From Leptospiraceae bacterium (lineage in GTDB: Bacteria > Spirochaetota > Leptospiria > Leptospirales > Leptonemataceae): a stretch of DNA of 64,000 nucleotides. The notes under the pieces are model-generated. The model was not told the origin of the DNA. It did not search any database and saw only the letters and a list, made by a program, of their open reading frames with translations. The stretch is from the NCBI GenBank assembly GCA_025059995.1, contig JANXCF010000001.1:1-64000 (forward strand), written 5' to 3'. The translations under genes were made by a program, and so were the position numbers. Shown piece after piece: positions 9,230 to 19,576 of the stretch. Position 1 is the first letter of the stretch. Each line of letters begins with the position of its first letter.

Positions 9230-11392
9230 TTATATTTTTCTTATTGAGTAGTGATCTGCAAGAAATCTTTTCTTTGAGCCGTTTTGAAATTTCAAAGTCA
9301 GTATCACTTTTCCTGCAACTTCTTCTAAGTTTTCTAATCTTCCAATCCCGTATTTTTCGTGTAAGAAGAAATCACCAATACGATATTCTTTGTTTTCTTT
9401 TCCTTCGGGTTCTTCGACTTCTTCGAAGTCTGATTTAGTTATTGTTTCCTCTTTGGGTAGGAGTTCCATCTCAATGAGAAATCGTGATGGTTGATTGGTT
9501 TCTACTTGTTCATAGCGGTCTCGTGTTTTTGCGTAGGAAAGATACAAGCGTTTTTTAGCTCTCGTCATTCCTACGTATAAAAGCCTTCGTTCCTCCTCGA
9601 TTTCTTCTTCGGAGGTAGATAAATAGTGGGGAAAAATCCCCTCGGCCAAACCTACAATAAACACTATTTCGAATTCCAGTCCTTTTGCATTGTGTAGGGT
9701 CATGAGCTGTATTCCTTTTTGATGGTGTTCATCGAAATTGACTTCTTCGGAACTCAACAATGCAATTTCTTGTAAGTAATCACGTAAGGTGATTTCTTGA
9801 TTGGCTTCCCGTTTTTTCTGTTCGTATTCCACTACACTTTGTATAAACTCTCTTATGTTTTCGATACGTGAGCTTCCTTCGGGACTTAAATCCTTTTCGT
9901 AATAGGCTATGACCCCGCTTTCTTCTACGATGGTTTTAACGAAATCTGAGAGAGCTACCTTATCGACTTTTTCCTTCCAAGCGTATAACTTTTCTTTAAA
10001 CTCAAGGAGCTTTTTAGGGTTTTTTATGACTTTCTCCTCGAGGATTTTTTCGACAGCTAATAAATAATCAGAATTGTGTTTTTTTGCGTATTCTTGAATT
10101 TTTTCTACGGTTTTTTCGCCAATGCCTTTGGGGGGATTTTCTATCATCCTGACAAAACTATCAAAATCATATGGGTTATAGAGAAATTGCAGATAGCTCA
10201 AAATATCTTTGATTTCTTTTCGATCAAAAAACCTAATCCCACTATGTATTACATAAGAAATTCGATTTTCCCTTAATACTTGTTCTATGATTCTTGATTG
10301 GGCATTGGTTCGATAGAAAATCGCCATTTCATCCAAAGGGCATTGGCTTTTTAATTTTTGGATTTCAAAAACAATCTTTTGGATCTCATCATGCTCATTC
10401 AAACCCGAGAAAAAAACTGGCTTTACCCCTTCACTTTTAGTATGTAATTTCTTCTCTATTCTACGTTGGTTATAGCGTATCAATTTATTTGCTAAATCCA
10501 AAATCTGTTGGGTGCTTCGATAGTTTTCTTCTAACTTGACGATTTTTGCTTGAGGAAAGTCTTTTTGAAAGTTCCAAATGTTTTCAATTTTTGCTCCTCT
10601 CCACGAATAAATACATTGATCGTCATCTCCCACCACCGCGATGTTCTGGTGTTTCTTCGAAATCATCATCACCAAGAGATATTGAACCTTGTTGGTATCT
10701 TGATATTCATCAATCATCAGGTATTTCCATCGAGCTTGGTATTCTTCCAACAACTCAGGATAATTCTCCAAGAGCTTGACGGATTCATAAAGCAAATCTC
10801 CAAAGTCTACGGCATTGTTAGCTCTCAGCTCATTTATATATTCTTTATAGAATTGATAGACCACATCGATTTGGTGGTTGTTTAGATTTTGTTCGTAGTA
10901 CTCATCTGGGTTTAAATAATCATCTCGAGCTCGATGGATTTTCTCTAAAAGCTGACCTATTGTAAAATCTGAAGCTTCGAGTTTTAGAGTTTTGGAGATT
11001 CGTTTTGCTAAGCTTTTTTGAGAAGCTTGATCATAAACACTAAAATTGGATTTTAAATTTAGCTTGCCATAATTTTCCCTCAAAATTTGTAATCCCAAGC
11101 CGTGGAAGGTTTTAATAGTGACTCTTTCTGAATAAGGTCCGATCAACTTCTGGACCCTTTCTTTCATTTCTTCGGCGGCTTTGTTGGTGAAAGTGACAGC
11201 CAAAATGGATTCAGGTGGAACCTCATAAATTCGTATCAGGTATGCAATGCGGTGGGTGATCACACGAGTTTTTCCAGAACCAGCACCCGCAAAAATCAAA
11301 AGAGGTCCTTGACGATGTTGGACCGCAATTTTTTGATTTGGATTCAAATTCTCTAATAATTCTTTTTTGATTTTTTCTTTTAAAGAAAGCAT
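9230..11392 (-). CDS. pcrA: UvrD/PcrA-family DNA helicase
   Basis: This superfamily 1 3'-5' helicase (720 aa, the usual length) acts in nucleotide excision repair and in clearing blocked forks. Motif I is AGAGSGKTRVITHR, motif II contains DEYQDTN, motif III is VGDDDQCIYSWRGA, motif IV includes the LEENYRS string and motif V is MTLHNAKGLEF. The C-terminus ends with a small Tudor-like domain (GDFFLHEKYGIGRLENL) as in PcrA, which binds RNA polymerase in firmicutes. The ATG has no Shine-Dalgarno sequence but sits six bases after a strong -10 box. It leads a two-gene unit with the PP2C receptor. PcrA rather than Rep is chosen because of the Tudor-like tail. Confidence 0.93.
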   Translation of the reverse strand: MLSLKEKIKKELLENLNPNQKIAVQHRQGPLLIFAGAGSGKTRVITHRIAYLIRIYEVPPESILAVTFTNKAAEEMKERVQKLIGPYSERVTIKTFHGLGLQILRENYGKLNLKSNFSVYDQASQKSLAKRISKTLKLEASDFTIGQLLEKIHRARDDYLNPDEYYEQNLNNHQIDVVYQFYKEYINELRANNAVDFGDLLYESVKLLENYPELLEEYQARWKYLMIDEYQDTNKVQYLLVMMISKKHQNIAVVGDDDQCIYSWRGAKIENIWNFQKDFPQAKIVKLEENYRSTQQILDLANKLIRYNQRRIEKKLHTKSEGVKPVFFSGLNEHDEIQKIVFEIQKLKSQCPLDEMAIFYRTNAQSRIIEQVLRENRISYVIHSGIRFFDRKEIKDILSYLQFLYNPYDFDSFVRMIENPPKGIGEKTVEKIQEYAKKHNSDYLLAVEKILEEKVIKNPKKLLEFKEKLYAWKEKVDKVALSDFVKTIVEESGVIAYYEKDLSPEGSSRIENIREFIQSVVEYEQKKREANQEITLRDYLQEIALLSSEEVNFDEHHQKGIQLMTLHNAKGLEFEIVFIVGLAEGIFPHYLSTSEEEIEEERRLLYVGMTRAKKRLYLSYAKTRDRYEQVETNQPSRFLIEMELLPKEETITKSDFEEVEEPEGKENKEYRIGDFFLHEKYGIGRLENLEEVAGKVILTLKFQNGSKKRFLADHYSIRKI

Positions 11393-11398
11393 ACTTTT

Positions 11399-11427
11399 GG
11401 AATAATGCGATGAGCAGGTATCTTCAA
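11399..11427 (-). promoter_or_regulatory. Promoter of pcrA, leaderless type
   Basis: On the minus strand TTGAAG (11427-11422) is followed after 17 bases by TATTCC (11404-11399). The -10 ends six bases before the pcrA ATG, so transcription should begin at or within one base of the start codon. No Shine-Dalgarno sequence is present. Confidence 0.55.
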
Positions 11428-11496
11428 GAAATAAATTAAATAGTTTTGCTCGTCAATTCAGTTCATTTTCTGGAAGAGATATCATCGAAAAAAAAA

Positions 11497-12897
11497 CTAC
11501 GTTTCTTTGTTTTTTAAAACATATTTTGTCCATACCAAGTAAAAGGGGATACCCATCAAAATTGCCAAAATTGCAACGCTACATTCAAAGGGACGACCAA
11601 TGAAGCTCACAACCATTGTGATGATAGAAAAGATGATAAAAATCAAAGGAAATAACGGATAAAGTGGCGTTTGGTAAGGACCTTTGAGGTTTCGATTTTT
11701 CTTTTTTAAATACATTAAACCAATTACAGATAATAAAGGAAAAACAGACAAAGCGAAGCCCATGTAGGTTTGGATCTGTTCGTAAGTACCGCTCCATATG
11801 TAAATGATGGCTAGGATTCCTTGTATCAGAAACGATATGATGGGTGTATGAAACTTTGGATGAAGGTGAGCTGCCGCTCGGAAAAATAAATTATCCCTCG
11901 CCATTGCATAGTAAACTCGTGGTCCCACCATGATGGTTGCAGAAATTGTCGAAAGAAGGATCACGAAAAATCCAATGTTGAAAAAAATGGTCACATGATT
12001 CCCAAAAAGGTTTTTTGCGGTAATAGCGGCAATGGCTTCTTTCCCTTCGAACTCAGTTGCTGGTGTTGACCAGTAATACAAAAGATTTAGCAAAAGATAT
12101 AAAATCATCACAATCACGGTTCCCCCGATGAGAGCTCGAGGTAGATTTTTCTCGGGATTTTGGATTTCTTCTGCTAAGTAAGTAGCACCATTCCAACCAC
12201 TATACGCAAACATGACGAAAAGAAGTCCTAATCCAATCCCATTCCAAGCAACAGGATCGTTTTTTAAGTTTTGTTGTATCTGATAATTTGAGTTTTGGAA
12301 GATCACCGAAAAACCTAAAAACAAAAACAATATAATCAAAGATACCTTCAAGATAGTCAGAAAATTTTGGATATACCCTCCTTTTTTAACTTCAATGATA
12401 TGTATTAATGTGAACAAAACAATCAAAGAACTTGCAAAGATTTTTCTTCCTTCTTCTTTGTCAAAAAAGTGTGTGATTTCGTGATGGGGATCGAAAACGA
12501 TCAAAGCCTTGTGTAAATACTCACTGGCTAAAAGTCCAGACGCTGCTGCAGGTGCAGAAAACGCAACTATGAAGGAAACCCAACCTGTCAAAAATGAGGG
12601 AAGCAATCCAAAGATATTTTTTAAGTAAACATACTCACCTCCAGCATGAGGCATCAAAGTAGAAAGTTCTGCGTAAGACAAAGCACCCGCCAAAGCGATG
12701 ATGCCCCCTATAAACCACAAAAACAAAACCATATATGAATTTTGAACTGCTGATTGAATGATACCTGTATTTCCGAAAATACCAGAACCTATCATGCTTG
12801 CCATTACCACAAACATTGCCGTCCATAAACCGATTTGGCGTTTCAGCTTCTCTTTCTCTTTTATCCTTGGTTGTTCTTTTACCTGAACTGGACTCAT
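11497..12897 (-). CDS. APC-superfamily amino acid permease
   Basis: This is a 466-aa inner-membrane transporter with about twelve predicted helices. The first helix carries the APC signature MIGSGIFGNTG, where the broken GSGIFG helix binds the substrate amine and carboxylate. The next helices include YAELSTLMPHAGGEY, the conserved element of the LAT/cationic amino acid branch. Substrate cannot be read from sequence; neutral or cationic amino acids are likely. The start is supported by an AGGA element seven bases upstream of the ATG and by a promoter 23 bases further up. The gene is monocistronic and divergent from a lipoprotein gene. Confidence 0.88.
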   Translation of the reverse strand: MSPVQVKEQPRIKEKEKLKRQIGLWTAMFVVMASMIGSGIFGNTGIIQSAVQNSYMVLFLWFIGGIIALAGALSYAELSTLMPHAGGEYVYLKNIFGLLPSFLTGWVSFIVAFSAPAAASGLLASEYLHKALIVFDPHHEITHFFDKEEGRKIFASSLIVLFTLIHIIEVKKGGYIQNFLTILKVSLIILFLFLGFSVIFQNSNYQIQQNLKNDPVAWNGIGLGLLFVMFAYSGWNGATYLAEEIQNPEKNLPRALIGGTVIVMILYLLLNLLYYWSTPATEFEGKEAIAAITAKNLFGNHVTIFFNIGFFVILLSTISATIMVGPRVYYAMARDNLFFRAAAHLHPKFHTPIISFLIQGILAIIYIWSGTYEQIQTYMGFALSVFPLLSVIGLMYLKKKNRNLKGPYQTPLYPLFPLIFIIFSIITMVVSFIGRPFECSVAILAILMGIPFYLVWTKYVLKNKET

Positions 12898-12919
12898 TTT
12901 TTATTCCTATTGCAAGTAC

Positions 12920-12949
12920 AGGATAGCAAAAACCACAATTACGCGTCAA
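12920..12949 (-). promoter_or_regulatory. Promoter of the amino acid permease
   Basis: Minus-strand TTGACG (12949-12944), an 18-base spacer and TATCCT (12925-12920) form a good sigma-70-type promoter with a leader of about 15 bases carrying an AGGA ribosome site. The -35 box lies inside the left arm of a 9-bp inverted repeat. Confidence 0.55.
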
Positions 12950-12976
12950 TTCCTTATGGCAATTTCTAATTGACGC
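12943..12976. promoter_or_regulatory. Inverted repeat overlapping two divergent -35 boxes
   Basis: A perfect 9-bp inverted repeat, GCGTCAATT (12943-12951) and AATTGACGC (12968-12976), lies between the permease and lipoprotein genes, with a 16-base spacer. Each arm contains TTGACG, the -35 box of one divergent promoter. It could be an operator that covers both promoters, or simply two good -35 boxes back to back. Confidence 0.45.
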
Positions 12977-12998
12977 AAAAGAAAAAGTTAAATTTTAT
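12970..12998 (+). promoter_or_regulatory. Promoter of the 13007 lipoprotein gene, leaderless type
   Basis: TTGACG (12970-12975), 17 bases, then TTTTAT (12993-12998). The -10 ends eight bases before the ATG at 13007 and no Shine-Dalgarno sequence is visible, so the message is probably leaderless. Confidence 0.4.
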
Positions 12999-13006
12999 GG
13001 CTTCTT

Positions 13007-14221
13007 ATGTTTTTTCGAAGATACATTTATTTCATTGTAGCTTTTTTGGTTCTGCTGAATTTATCTTGCAAACATAAAGAAGTATCTTCAAAAAACTATG
13101 TAAAACCTCCTACCCCACCCGAGACAATAAGCGTCGGTATTCCAGTCCCCGAAAAACCTAAAACCATCGAGATTGATGAAACTCAAACATTTCTAGCCAA
13201 TCTTTTAGCCGGTAAAATTCATCCTCTTGAAGATCTTAATCCTCATCGGACAGTCGTCAATAGTAAATCCTATGCAATCCATTTTGAAGAAATGAAAAAG
13301 GCATGGAAAAATGCAGAAAACAAACGTTTCTACAAAATGAAAGAATGGGTAAAAAAAGAACTTCATTTTCTTTGCAAAAAAGAAGAAGTCATTTTTTATC
13401 CTTTTAGTGGTCCTGATTTTTTGAATGCACGTTTTATGTTCCCATGTGGAAAAGAATACATTCTTTTTGGTTTGGAACCCGTAGGAAAAATCCCTAACCT
13501 TGAACAACTTTCAGAAGAACATCGAAAGAGTTATTTTTATCATATTCGTGATAGTCTTCGTTCTGTTTTGAATTATTCATTCTTTCGAACAAATGATATG
13601 AAAATCGATTTCTTCAAAGAACTAAATGGCGTTATACCAGTATTGTTTGTGTTTTTAGCATATCATGAAAATGAAATTGTAAAGGTATCATACATTGAAA
13701 TGTCTCGAACAAACATTTATGAGATTTCGAACTTTCCTTCTTCTAAAGGCATTTCGGGTATTCGTATTGATTTTGTCCCTAAGAATAATAAAAAAGATTT
13801 GAGTTCCATTCACACCCTTATGTATTTTCAAATCAACATTTCTGATTCGAATATGAAAAATCATTCGTATTTCTTTGATCACATAAAAAAGAAAGGTCCT
13901 TTTATTACTTTTATTAAATCTGCTTCTTATCTAATGCATAGTGACCATTTTTCATTAATACGAAAATTCATCCTAGATAACAGCCATTATGTGATACAAG
14001 ATGACTCTGGCATTCCTATTCGCTTTTTTATGAATCCTCAGTGGCAACTTACGTTTTACGGAAATTATGTTTCTCCAATCAAGCTTTTCCAAAAACGATA
14101 TCAACCAGAACTAAGAAAAATTTACGAGACCTCAAAAGACATCAAACCTCTTCCTTTCGGCACTGGATATCATTTTTATCCGGGAACATCAAATTTACTT
14201 TTAGCAATAAAAAAGAAATAG
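13007..14221 (+). CDS. Putative lipoprotein, unrecognised
   Basis: This 404-aa exported protein starts with a basic, hydrophobic signal segment ending in FLVLLNLSC, read as a permissive spirochaete-type lipobox (Asn at -3 is unusual). A short Pro-rich linker (KPPTPPETISVGIPVPEKP) follows, as is common in surface lipoproteins. The body is rich in Lys, Phe and Tyr, with no motif I recognise and no membrane helix after the signal. It is a single gene, divergent from the permease and convergent with meaB. Function unknown. Confidence 0.65.
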   Translation: MFFRRYIYFIVAFLVLLNLSCKHKEVSSKNYVKPPTPPETISVGIPVPEKPKTIEIDETQTFLANLLAGKIHPLEDLNPHRTVVNSKSYAIHFEEMKKAWKNAENKRFYKMKEWVKKELHFLCKKEEVIFYPFSGPDFLNARFMFPCGKEYILFGLEPVGKIPNLEQLSEEHRKSYFYHIRDSLRSVLNYSFFRTNDMKIDFFKELNGVIPVLFVFLAYHENEIVKVSYIEMSRTNIYEISNFPSSKGISGIRIDFVPKNNKKDLSSIHTLMYFQINISDSNMKNHSYFFDHIKKKGPFITFIKSASYLMHSDHFSLIRKFILDNSHYVIQDDSGIPIRFFMNPQWQLTFYGNYVSPIKLFQKRYQPELRKIYETSKDIKPLPFGTGYHFYPGTSNLLLAIKKK

Positions 14222-14226
14222 AGTTC

Positions 14227-15294
14227 TCAGAAAGATAACGATAAGTATTTTTTTACCAATTTTTCGGCAGCTTCAAATGGTGTGATTTCGTTTTTTAAGA
14301 TCTGTGTTTTGAGAGCCTCATACTCGTCTTGGATTTTTTCAATCACGCTCCGTTTTACCTTTTCAAAAAAAGACTGATCAAACCAATAGAGGGATTGGAT
14401 GTTTCTTTTTTGTTCAAAATAGCTTCTTTTTGATTCGGGATGGATGGTGGTTTTTATTAGCCTTTCGTATTCATGAAGCATTTTGTGGATTTCTTCGAAA
14501 CCTAATTTGGTCCTGCTGGAGGTCAATATCACTGGTGGGGTCCAACCAATTTCGGAAGGTGGAAAGTAATGTAGAGCTCTTTGAAGGTCCGCTTTGGCAA
14601 TTTTAGATTTTTGGATGTTTTCTCCATCCACTTTGGTGATTAAGATTCCATCTGCCATTTCCATAATACCACGTTTGATTCCTTGAAGTTCATCGCCAGT
14701 TCCGGGTAAAATCAATAAAAGAAACACATCCACCATAGAATGAACCACCACTTCACCTTGACCTACCCCCACCGTTTCTACGATAATTCGATCAAAGCCT
14801 GCTGTTTCGCACAAAAGGATGGTTTCTCGTGTTTTTTTCGCTACTCCTCCCAAGGTTCCACGAGAAGGCGAAGGTCGAATATAAGCATTGGGATTTCGAG
14901 ATAGCTCCTCCATCCGGGTTTTGTCCCCCAAAATACTTCCTCCGGATTTTTCACTGGATGGATCTACTGCTAAAACAGCTACTTTATGTCCTTGCTGGAT
15001 GAGTTCCAACCCGAAAGCTTCAATGAAGGTGCTTTTACCCACACCGGGAATACCTGTTATTCCTATTCGAAATGAATCTCTTTGATTTTTCAAACAAAAC
15101 TTAATGATTTCCGAAGCCAATTCCATATCTTTGGGATTCTCACTTTCGATCAAGGTAATGGCTTTACTCAAAATGGTTCGATTGCCGTTGAGAATCCCAT
15201 CTATATATTCTTCAAAAGTATATTCTTTTTTTCGATATTGTTCTTTTTTAAGATACGGACTAATGGTTGGGGGAACTTGTGTGATTAAATTCAT
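14227..15294 (-). CDS. meaB: Methylmalonyl-CoA mutase-associated GTPase MeaB (ArgK)
   Basis: This 355-aa G3E-family GTPase loads and protects adenosylcobalamin in methylmalonyl-CoA mutase. Walker A is GIPGVGKST; the switch and base-specificity elements [28 protein letters not shown] and ITKVDG follow in the order usual for MeaB. The C-terminal dimerisation helices are present. The ATG overlaps the stop of the mutase large subunit by four bases (ATGA), so translation is coupled and the chaperone is made together with its client. It is the last gene of the mutase operon. Confidence 0.95.
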   Translation of the reverse strand: MNLITQVPPTISPYLKKEQYRKKEYTFEEYIDGILNGNRTILSKAITLIESENPKDMELASEIIKFCLKNQRDSFRIGITGIPGVGKSTFIEAFGLELIQQGHKVAVLAVDPSSEKSGGSILGDKTRMEELSRNPNAYIRPSPSRGTLGGVAKKTRETILLCETAGFDRIIVETVGVGQGEVVVHSMVDVFLLLILPGTGDELQGIKRGIMEMADGILITKVDGENIQKSKIAKADLQRALHYFPPSEIGWTPPVILTSSRTKLGFEEIHKMLHEYERLIKTTIHPESKRSYFEQKRNIQSLYWFDQSFFEKVKRSVIEKIQDEYEALKTQILKNEITPFEAAEKLVKKYLSLSF

Positions 15295-17465
15295 ATCTTT
15301 GTTGGTTCCATTCTTGTGCTAAGCAAGATTTCCATAATTTGAATGGCTGATTGGGAGATTACTGTTCCTGGTCCGAAAACAGCTGCCACTCCAGCCCGAT
15401 AAAGAAAATCATAATCCTGATGGGGGATGACTCCACCTACCACGACAATGATATCTTCACGTCCATATTTTTTGAGCTCCTCAATCACTTCTGGAACTAG
15501 GGTTTTATGAGCTCCAGCCAAGCTCGAAATTCCTAAGATATGCACGTCATTCTCTACTGCTTGACGAGCTACTTCTTCTGGGGTTTGAAAGAGAGGTCCC
15601 ACATCCACATCAAATCCTAAATCCGCAAAACTGGTAGCTACTACTTTTGCTCCACGATCATGCCCATCCTGCCCCATTTTCGCAACTAAGATTCTTGGTC
15701 TTCGACCCTCAAGTTTGTAAAACTTCTCTACTAACTCTTTGGCTTTCTTAAAGCTTTGATTTTCTTGGATTTCAGATGAATATACTCCACTGATCATTCG
15801 AATGGGTGCTTGGTATCTTCCAAAAACTTTTTCCATAGCATAAGAAATTTCTCCTAATGTAGCTCGTTTCCTTGCGGCGATCACTGCTAACTCCAAGAGA
15901 TTTCCTTGTCCTGTCCTTGCACATTCGGTGATGGCATTCAATGCTTGTTGGACCTCTTCTTCATTTCGTTCTGCTTTGACCTTATTGAGCTTTTCAATTT
16001 GCCTTTTTCGAACAGCTGTGTTATCAACAGATAAGATTTCAATGGGAACTTCTTTATCTGCTTGAAATCGATTTACCCCCACAATCACGTCTTTTCCGGA
16101 ATCAATTCGGGCTTGTTTTCTTGCGGCGGCTTCTTCGATTCGCATTTTCGGTAGTCCTTGCTCGATCGCTTTTGCCATGCCTCCCAATTCCTCTACTTCT
16201 TGTATTAATTTCCATGCTCTTCGAGCTAATAAGTGAGTGATGGACTCAACATAGTATGATCCAGCCCAGGGATCGATTGCTTTCGTGATTCCCGTTTCTT
16301 CTTGAAGGTAGATTTGGGTGTTTCGTGCTATCCTCGCAGAGAAGTCTGTTGGTAATGCGATTGCCTCATCCAATGAGTTTGTATGTAGTGATTGAGTATG
16401 TCCTAGAGCTGCTGACATGGCTTCTATACAAGTGCGAATGACGTTATTGAATGGGTCTTGTTCTGTCAAGCTCCATCCTGAGGTTTGACAATGGGTTCGC
16501 AAAGCCATTGACTTTGAATCCTTGGGTTGAAACTGCTTAACGATCTTTGCCCAAAGAATTCTTGCCGCCCTCATTTTGGCAATTTCCATAAAGTGATTCA
16601 TTCCAATCGCCCAAAAGAAAGAAAGTCTTGGTGCAAAATCATCAATGTTTAATCCAGCTTTTAATCCCGTCCTGATGTATTCCAAACCATCAGCCAAGGT
16701 ATAAGCCAGCTCAAGATCCGCAGTAGCACCTGCCTCTTGCATATGGTATCCACTGATGCTGATTGAGTTAAATTTCGGCATGTTCTTGGAAGTATAAGCA
16801 AAAATATCGGCTATAATCCTCATGGAATGTTCAGGCGGATAAATGTAAGTATTCCTTACCATGAATTCTTTTAAAATATCGTTTTGGATGGTTCCCGAAA
16901 GTTTATGAGGCGGAACCCCCTGTTCCTCAGCAGCAACAATATAAAATGCCATTGTTGGGATCACCGCACCATTCATGGTCATCGACACAGAAACTACATC
17001 TAATGGAATTTGATCAAAGAGTATCTTCATGTCTTCTACAGTATCGATAGCAACACCTGCCATTCCTACATCCCCCACAACACGGGGATGATCTGAATCA
17101 TAGCCTCTGTGGGTTGCTAAGTCAAATGCCACCGAAAGCCCTTTTTGACCAGCAGCTAAATTCCTTCGATAAAAAGCGTTGGATTCTTCTGCCGTAGAAA
17201 AACCTGCATATTGTCGTATGGTCCACGTTTGTAGAGTATACATGGTGGCATAGGGACCTCTTAAAAAAGGAGGAATCCCTGCAACGTAATCCAAATGTTC
17301 TAAGCCTTCCCAGTCCTCTATGGTATATACTGCCACTGTGGGAACCTTCTCAGGAGTTATCCATGGCTTTGGAATGCTTTTGTATAGGAGTTCTTCAAAC
17401 TCTTCTTCGGTGATTTTTTTCAAAGGTTCTTTATGAAAGTGTATTTCTTTAAAATTAGGTCTCAT
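15291..17465 (-). CDS. mutB: Methylmalonyl-CoA mutase large (B12-binding) subunit
   Basis: This subunit interconverts L-methylmalonyl-CoA and succinyl-CoA with adenosylcobalamin. The N-terminal TIM barrel has the family string [27 protein letters not shown] and [13 protein letters not shown] with the catalytic His. The C-terminal cobalamin domain has [12 protein letters not shown] (DxHxxG). I chose the ATG at 17465 (724 aa) because GAGGAG stands seven bases upstream; an ATG at 17516 would overlap the small-subunit gene and lacks a ribosome site. The segment usually read as YxFRPWT is YTLQTWT here, so a normally conserved Arg is Gln. The rest matches mutase rather than the isobutyryl-CoA enzyme, but another acyl-CoA substrate is not excluded. 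Confidence 0.93.
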   Translation of the reverse strand: MRPNFKEIHFHKEPLKKITEEEFEELLYKSIPKPWITPEKVPTVAVYTIEDWEGLEHLDYVAGIPPFLRGPYATMYTLQTWTIRQYAGFSTAEESNAFYRRNLAAGQKGLSVAFDLATHRGYDSDHPRVVGDVGMAGVAIDTVEDMKILFDQIPLDVVSVSMTMNGAVIPTMAFYIVAAEEQGVPPHKLSGTIQNDILKEFMVRNTYIYPPEHSMRIIADIFAYTSKNMPKFNSISISGYHMQEAGATADLELAYTLADGLEYIRTGLKAGLNIDDFAPRLSFFWAIGMNHFMEIAKMRAARILWAKIVKQFQPKDSKSMALRTHCQTSGWSLTEQDPFNNVIRTCIEAMSAALGHTQSLHTNSLDEAIALPTDFSARIARNTQIYLQEETGITKAIDPWAGSYYVESITHLLARRAWKLIQEVEELGGMAKAIEQGLPKMRIEEAAARKQARIDSGKDVIVGVNRFQADKEVPIEILSVDNTAVRKRQIEKLNKVKAERNEEEVQQALNAITECARTGQGNLLELAVIAARKRATLGEISYAMEKVFGRYQAPIRMISGVYSSEIQENQSFKKAKELVEKFYKLEGRRPRILVAKMGQDGHDRGAKVVATSFADLGFDVDVGPLFQTPEEVARQAVENDVHILGISSLAGAHKTLVPEVIEELKKYGREDIIVVVGGVIPHQDYDFLYRAGVAAVFGPGTVISQSAIQIMEILLSTRMEPTKI

Positions 17466-17484
17466 AAAAACTCCTCGAGTTTGT

Positions 17485-19395
17485 TTATAAGTTAAAAAAA
17501 AGTTTTTGGTATTCAATCAATTTTTCGTAGAGATTACTTCTAATGTGTATGAAGTCATATATCCCTAATTGTCTGAGTTGATCTGCTGTTTCGGGTAATC
17601 CTGCAACAATCACAGGCACCTCTTTCGAAAGTATTACATCACGAATTTCCTTGAACATTTCTAAATATTCAGGATCACTCGAGCAAAGAACAAAAGTCTT
17701 GATTCTTGGGTTATTGAATTTTTCGATGAAATCAAGGATTTCTTGCTTGGATTTGAGATCACCCGGATCATCTACCTCAAACCCGCCACAACCAAAGAAA
17801 TTCAAAATAAAAGATGCCCGAGCTCTTTGCATTGCCAAATTCCCAAAGGGAATCAATTGAACCAAAGGAATACCTTTTTCTTCCGATAGAAGCTCTGTTT
17901 TGAGCCTCAATTCTTCGAAAAATGTCGCAGCACGAAACAATTGGATGGTTTTCGTAGAATTGTGGTTTTCGTTGTATTTCCCCATGAGTTGTAGAGTGGG
18001 AAATTCTTTGATAATAAAATCCTTTGGATTGGGAAATTGATTAACACCCAATAGAAATTCCCTTCGAGATTTGATTTGTTCAATACGTGATTTTTGGAAA
18101 TCCTTTATTTGTTTTTGGATATATCCGTTTTCAATGGCTTTACGAAATCCTCCTTGATCTTCTATCTCGAGAAAAATTTTCCACGCCTTATCCATTATCA
18201 GGTCAGTTAAGTTTTCAATGTAATAAGAACCACCAGCTGGATCTACTACGTAATCAAAATGACTTTCGTATTTTAAAATCAACTGAGTGTTGATGGCTAT
18301 CCTTCGAGAAAATTCATCATCTGTTTGATTTACGGCAGTGATGGGAAAAACCACCAAACTATCAACACCACCCAAAATAGCTCCCATCGCTGAAAGAGTG
18401 TTTCTCAAAATGTTGTTATGAATGTCATAGATGGAATGATGAAACAAAGAAGACACAGCAAACTGCTTCGGTCCTTCTTTATAATCAGTGACAGAAAATC
18501 CTTGCAAAACAAAAGCTATTAGCCTTCGGGTAGCTCTGAGTTTGGCAATCTCAAGAAAGTAAAGTGAACCGATTGCTTGAACCAACGTAATCTTTGGTAA
18601 AACTTCCACCAAGGGAATCCCGCCATCATGAAGGATATTTAAAATCTCTGCAAAAGCACTTATGGTAAATCCTAACTCCATTGCAGGTGGTAATCCACTA
18701 TGCTGAAAGACATCTCCACGCACTGCAATAAAAGCAAAAGGAGAAGTAAGATTTTTCTTAACAATCTCCAAAAGTTCGCTTTCATAGATTGAACCATCTT
18801 CATCAAGTAGGTAATCCAAAAAAGGATCAAAAAGAATATTTCCCTTCACCCCATACGTATCTATGAGTCGATATAAATCAATGCTACTTCCCACAAAATG
18901 AGTTTGGAACGAAAAGTTTTTTAGATAACTCTGCAATTCAGCAAACTGACTCAATGAAATAGAACTTCCATAAAAAATAAAAGGGTAGTTACGATCTCCG
19001 ATAGGTAATAATAAAGCATCAGCACCTCGCCTTGTTGTTTGCTCAATCTTTTCTTGAATTTCTTCTAATTCCCCTTGAATGTATTGAACAACTTCCCAAC
19101 TCTGAGTAAACTTTTTGCTTCTCGTAAAAGGATAAACTCCAGGATAATCTAAGATGAATTTCAAGTTTTCTAAATCTTCTTTTCGATAAAAGGGAGGAAC
19201 TACAAATCCATCTAAGGTTTTCCATGAAATAGCTGATAAATCCTTTGGCTTGCCTGACTTTTCGAGAACCTTATAAATTTCGTTTAACCATTCTTCTTTG
19301 GTGTTTGGAGGAAAATCATTGAGAAAAATTTGCTCTTCAAAGCTTGGATATTCATTTTTTAACTCATCTAACGATTTCTTTAATTGTTGATTCAT
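17485..19395 (-). CDS. mutA: Methylmalonyl-CoA mutase small subunit
   Basis: This 636-aa protein is the non-catalytic beta subunit of heterodimeric mutases. It keeps the barrel fold ([34 protein letters not shown]) and a flavodoxin-like C-terminal domain, but the DxHxxG cobalamin motif is missing, as expected for this subunit. It is the first gene of the operon, 19 bases ahead of mutB. The ATG (MNQQL) has no clear Shine-Dalgarno sequence. Together with mutB and meaB it forms a complete mutase module; epimerase and carboxylase genes are not in the window. Confidence 0.92.
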   Translation of the reverse strand: MNQQLKKSLDELKNEYPSFEEQIFLNDFPPNTKEEWLNEIYKVLEKSGKPKDLSAISWKTLDGFVVPPFYRKEDLENLKFILDYPGVYPFTRSKKFTQSWEVVQYIQGELEEIQEKIEQTTRRGADALLLPIGDRNYPFIFYGSSISLSQFAELQSYLKNFSFQTHFVGSSIDLYRLIDTYGVKGNILFDPFLDYLLDEDGSIYESELLEIVKKNLTSPFAFIAVRGDVFQHSGLPPAMELGFTISAFAEILNILHDGGIPLVEVLPKITLVQAIGSLYFLEIAKLRATRRLIAFVLQGFSVTDYKEGPKQFAVSSLFHHSIYDIHNNILRNTLSAMGAILGGVDSLVVFPITAVNQTDDEFSRRIAINTQLILKYESHFDYVVDPAGGSYYIENLTDLIMDKAWKIFLEIEDQGGFRKAIENGYIQKQIKDFQKSRIEQIKSRREFLLGVNQFPNPKDFIIKEFPTLQLMGKYNENHNSTKTIQLFRAATFFEELRLKTELLSEEKGIPLVQLIPFGNLAMQRARASFILNFFGCGGFEVDDPGDLKSKQEILDFIEKFNNPRIKTFVLCSSDPEYLEMFKEIRDVILSKEVPVIVAGLPETADQLRQLGIYDFIHIRSNLYEKLIEYQKLFFNL

Positions 19396-19536
19396 GAGTT
19401 CATTTTTTACTATGAGAATTTTCTTTCTATAATTTTCTCATTCAAACATTTCTGTAAATAAATGCAGTTCAACAAAAAAATTCGGAAATAGAATATAAAT
19501 TCTATAACAAAAATTTTAACAACTCATTTTTTTGTG

Positions 19537-19565
19537 TTGACAATGGATTGAAAAAAAAATATTCT
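19537..19565 (+). promoter_or_regulatory. Strong promoter of the ODP-cyclase gene, leaderless type
   Basis: A consensus TTGACA (19537-19542), exactly 17 bases of mostly A, then TATTCT (19560-19565). The ATG at 19577 begins only 11 bases after the -10 and there is no Shine-Dalgarno sequence, so the leader should be about 4-5 nt. Confidence 0.65.
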
Positions 19566-19576
19566 CTTTTTTTACC

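Noticed and set aside
10550-10885. 111-codon plus-strand frame opposite pcrA
   Set aside because: It overlaps conserved helicase motifs in the opposite strand; a shadow frame.
17466-17516. Upstream start for the mutase large subunit (51 extra bases)
   Set aside because: It would overlap mutA by 32 bases and lacks a ribosome site, whereas ATG 17465 has GAGGAG.
19396-19536. Cobalamin riboswitch upstream of the B12-dependent mutase operon
   Set aside because: The 180-base divergent gap shows no B12-box-like conserved core and is too short for a full element plus leader.
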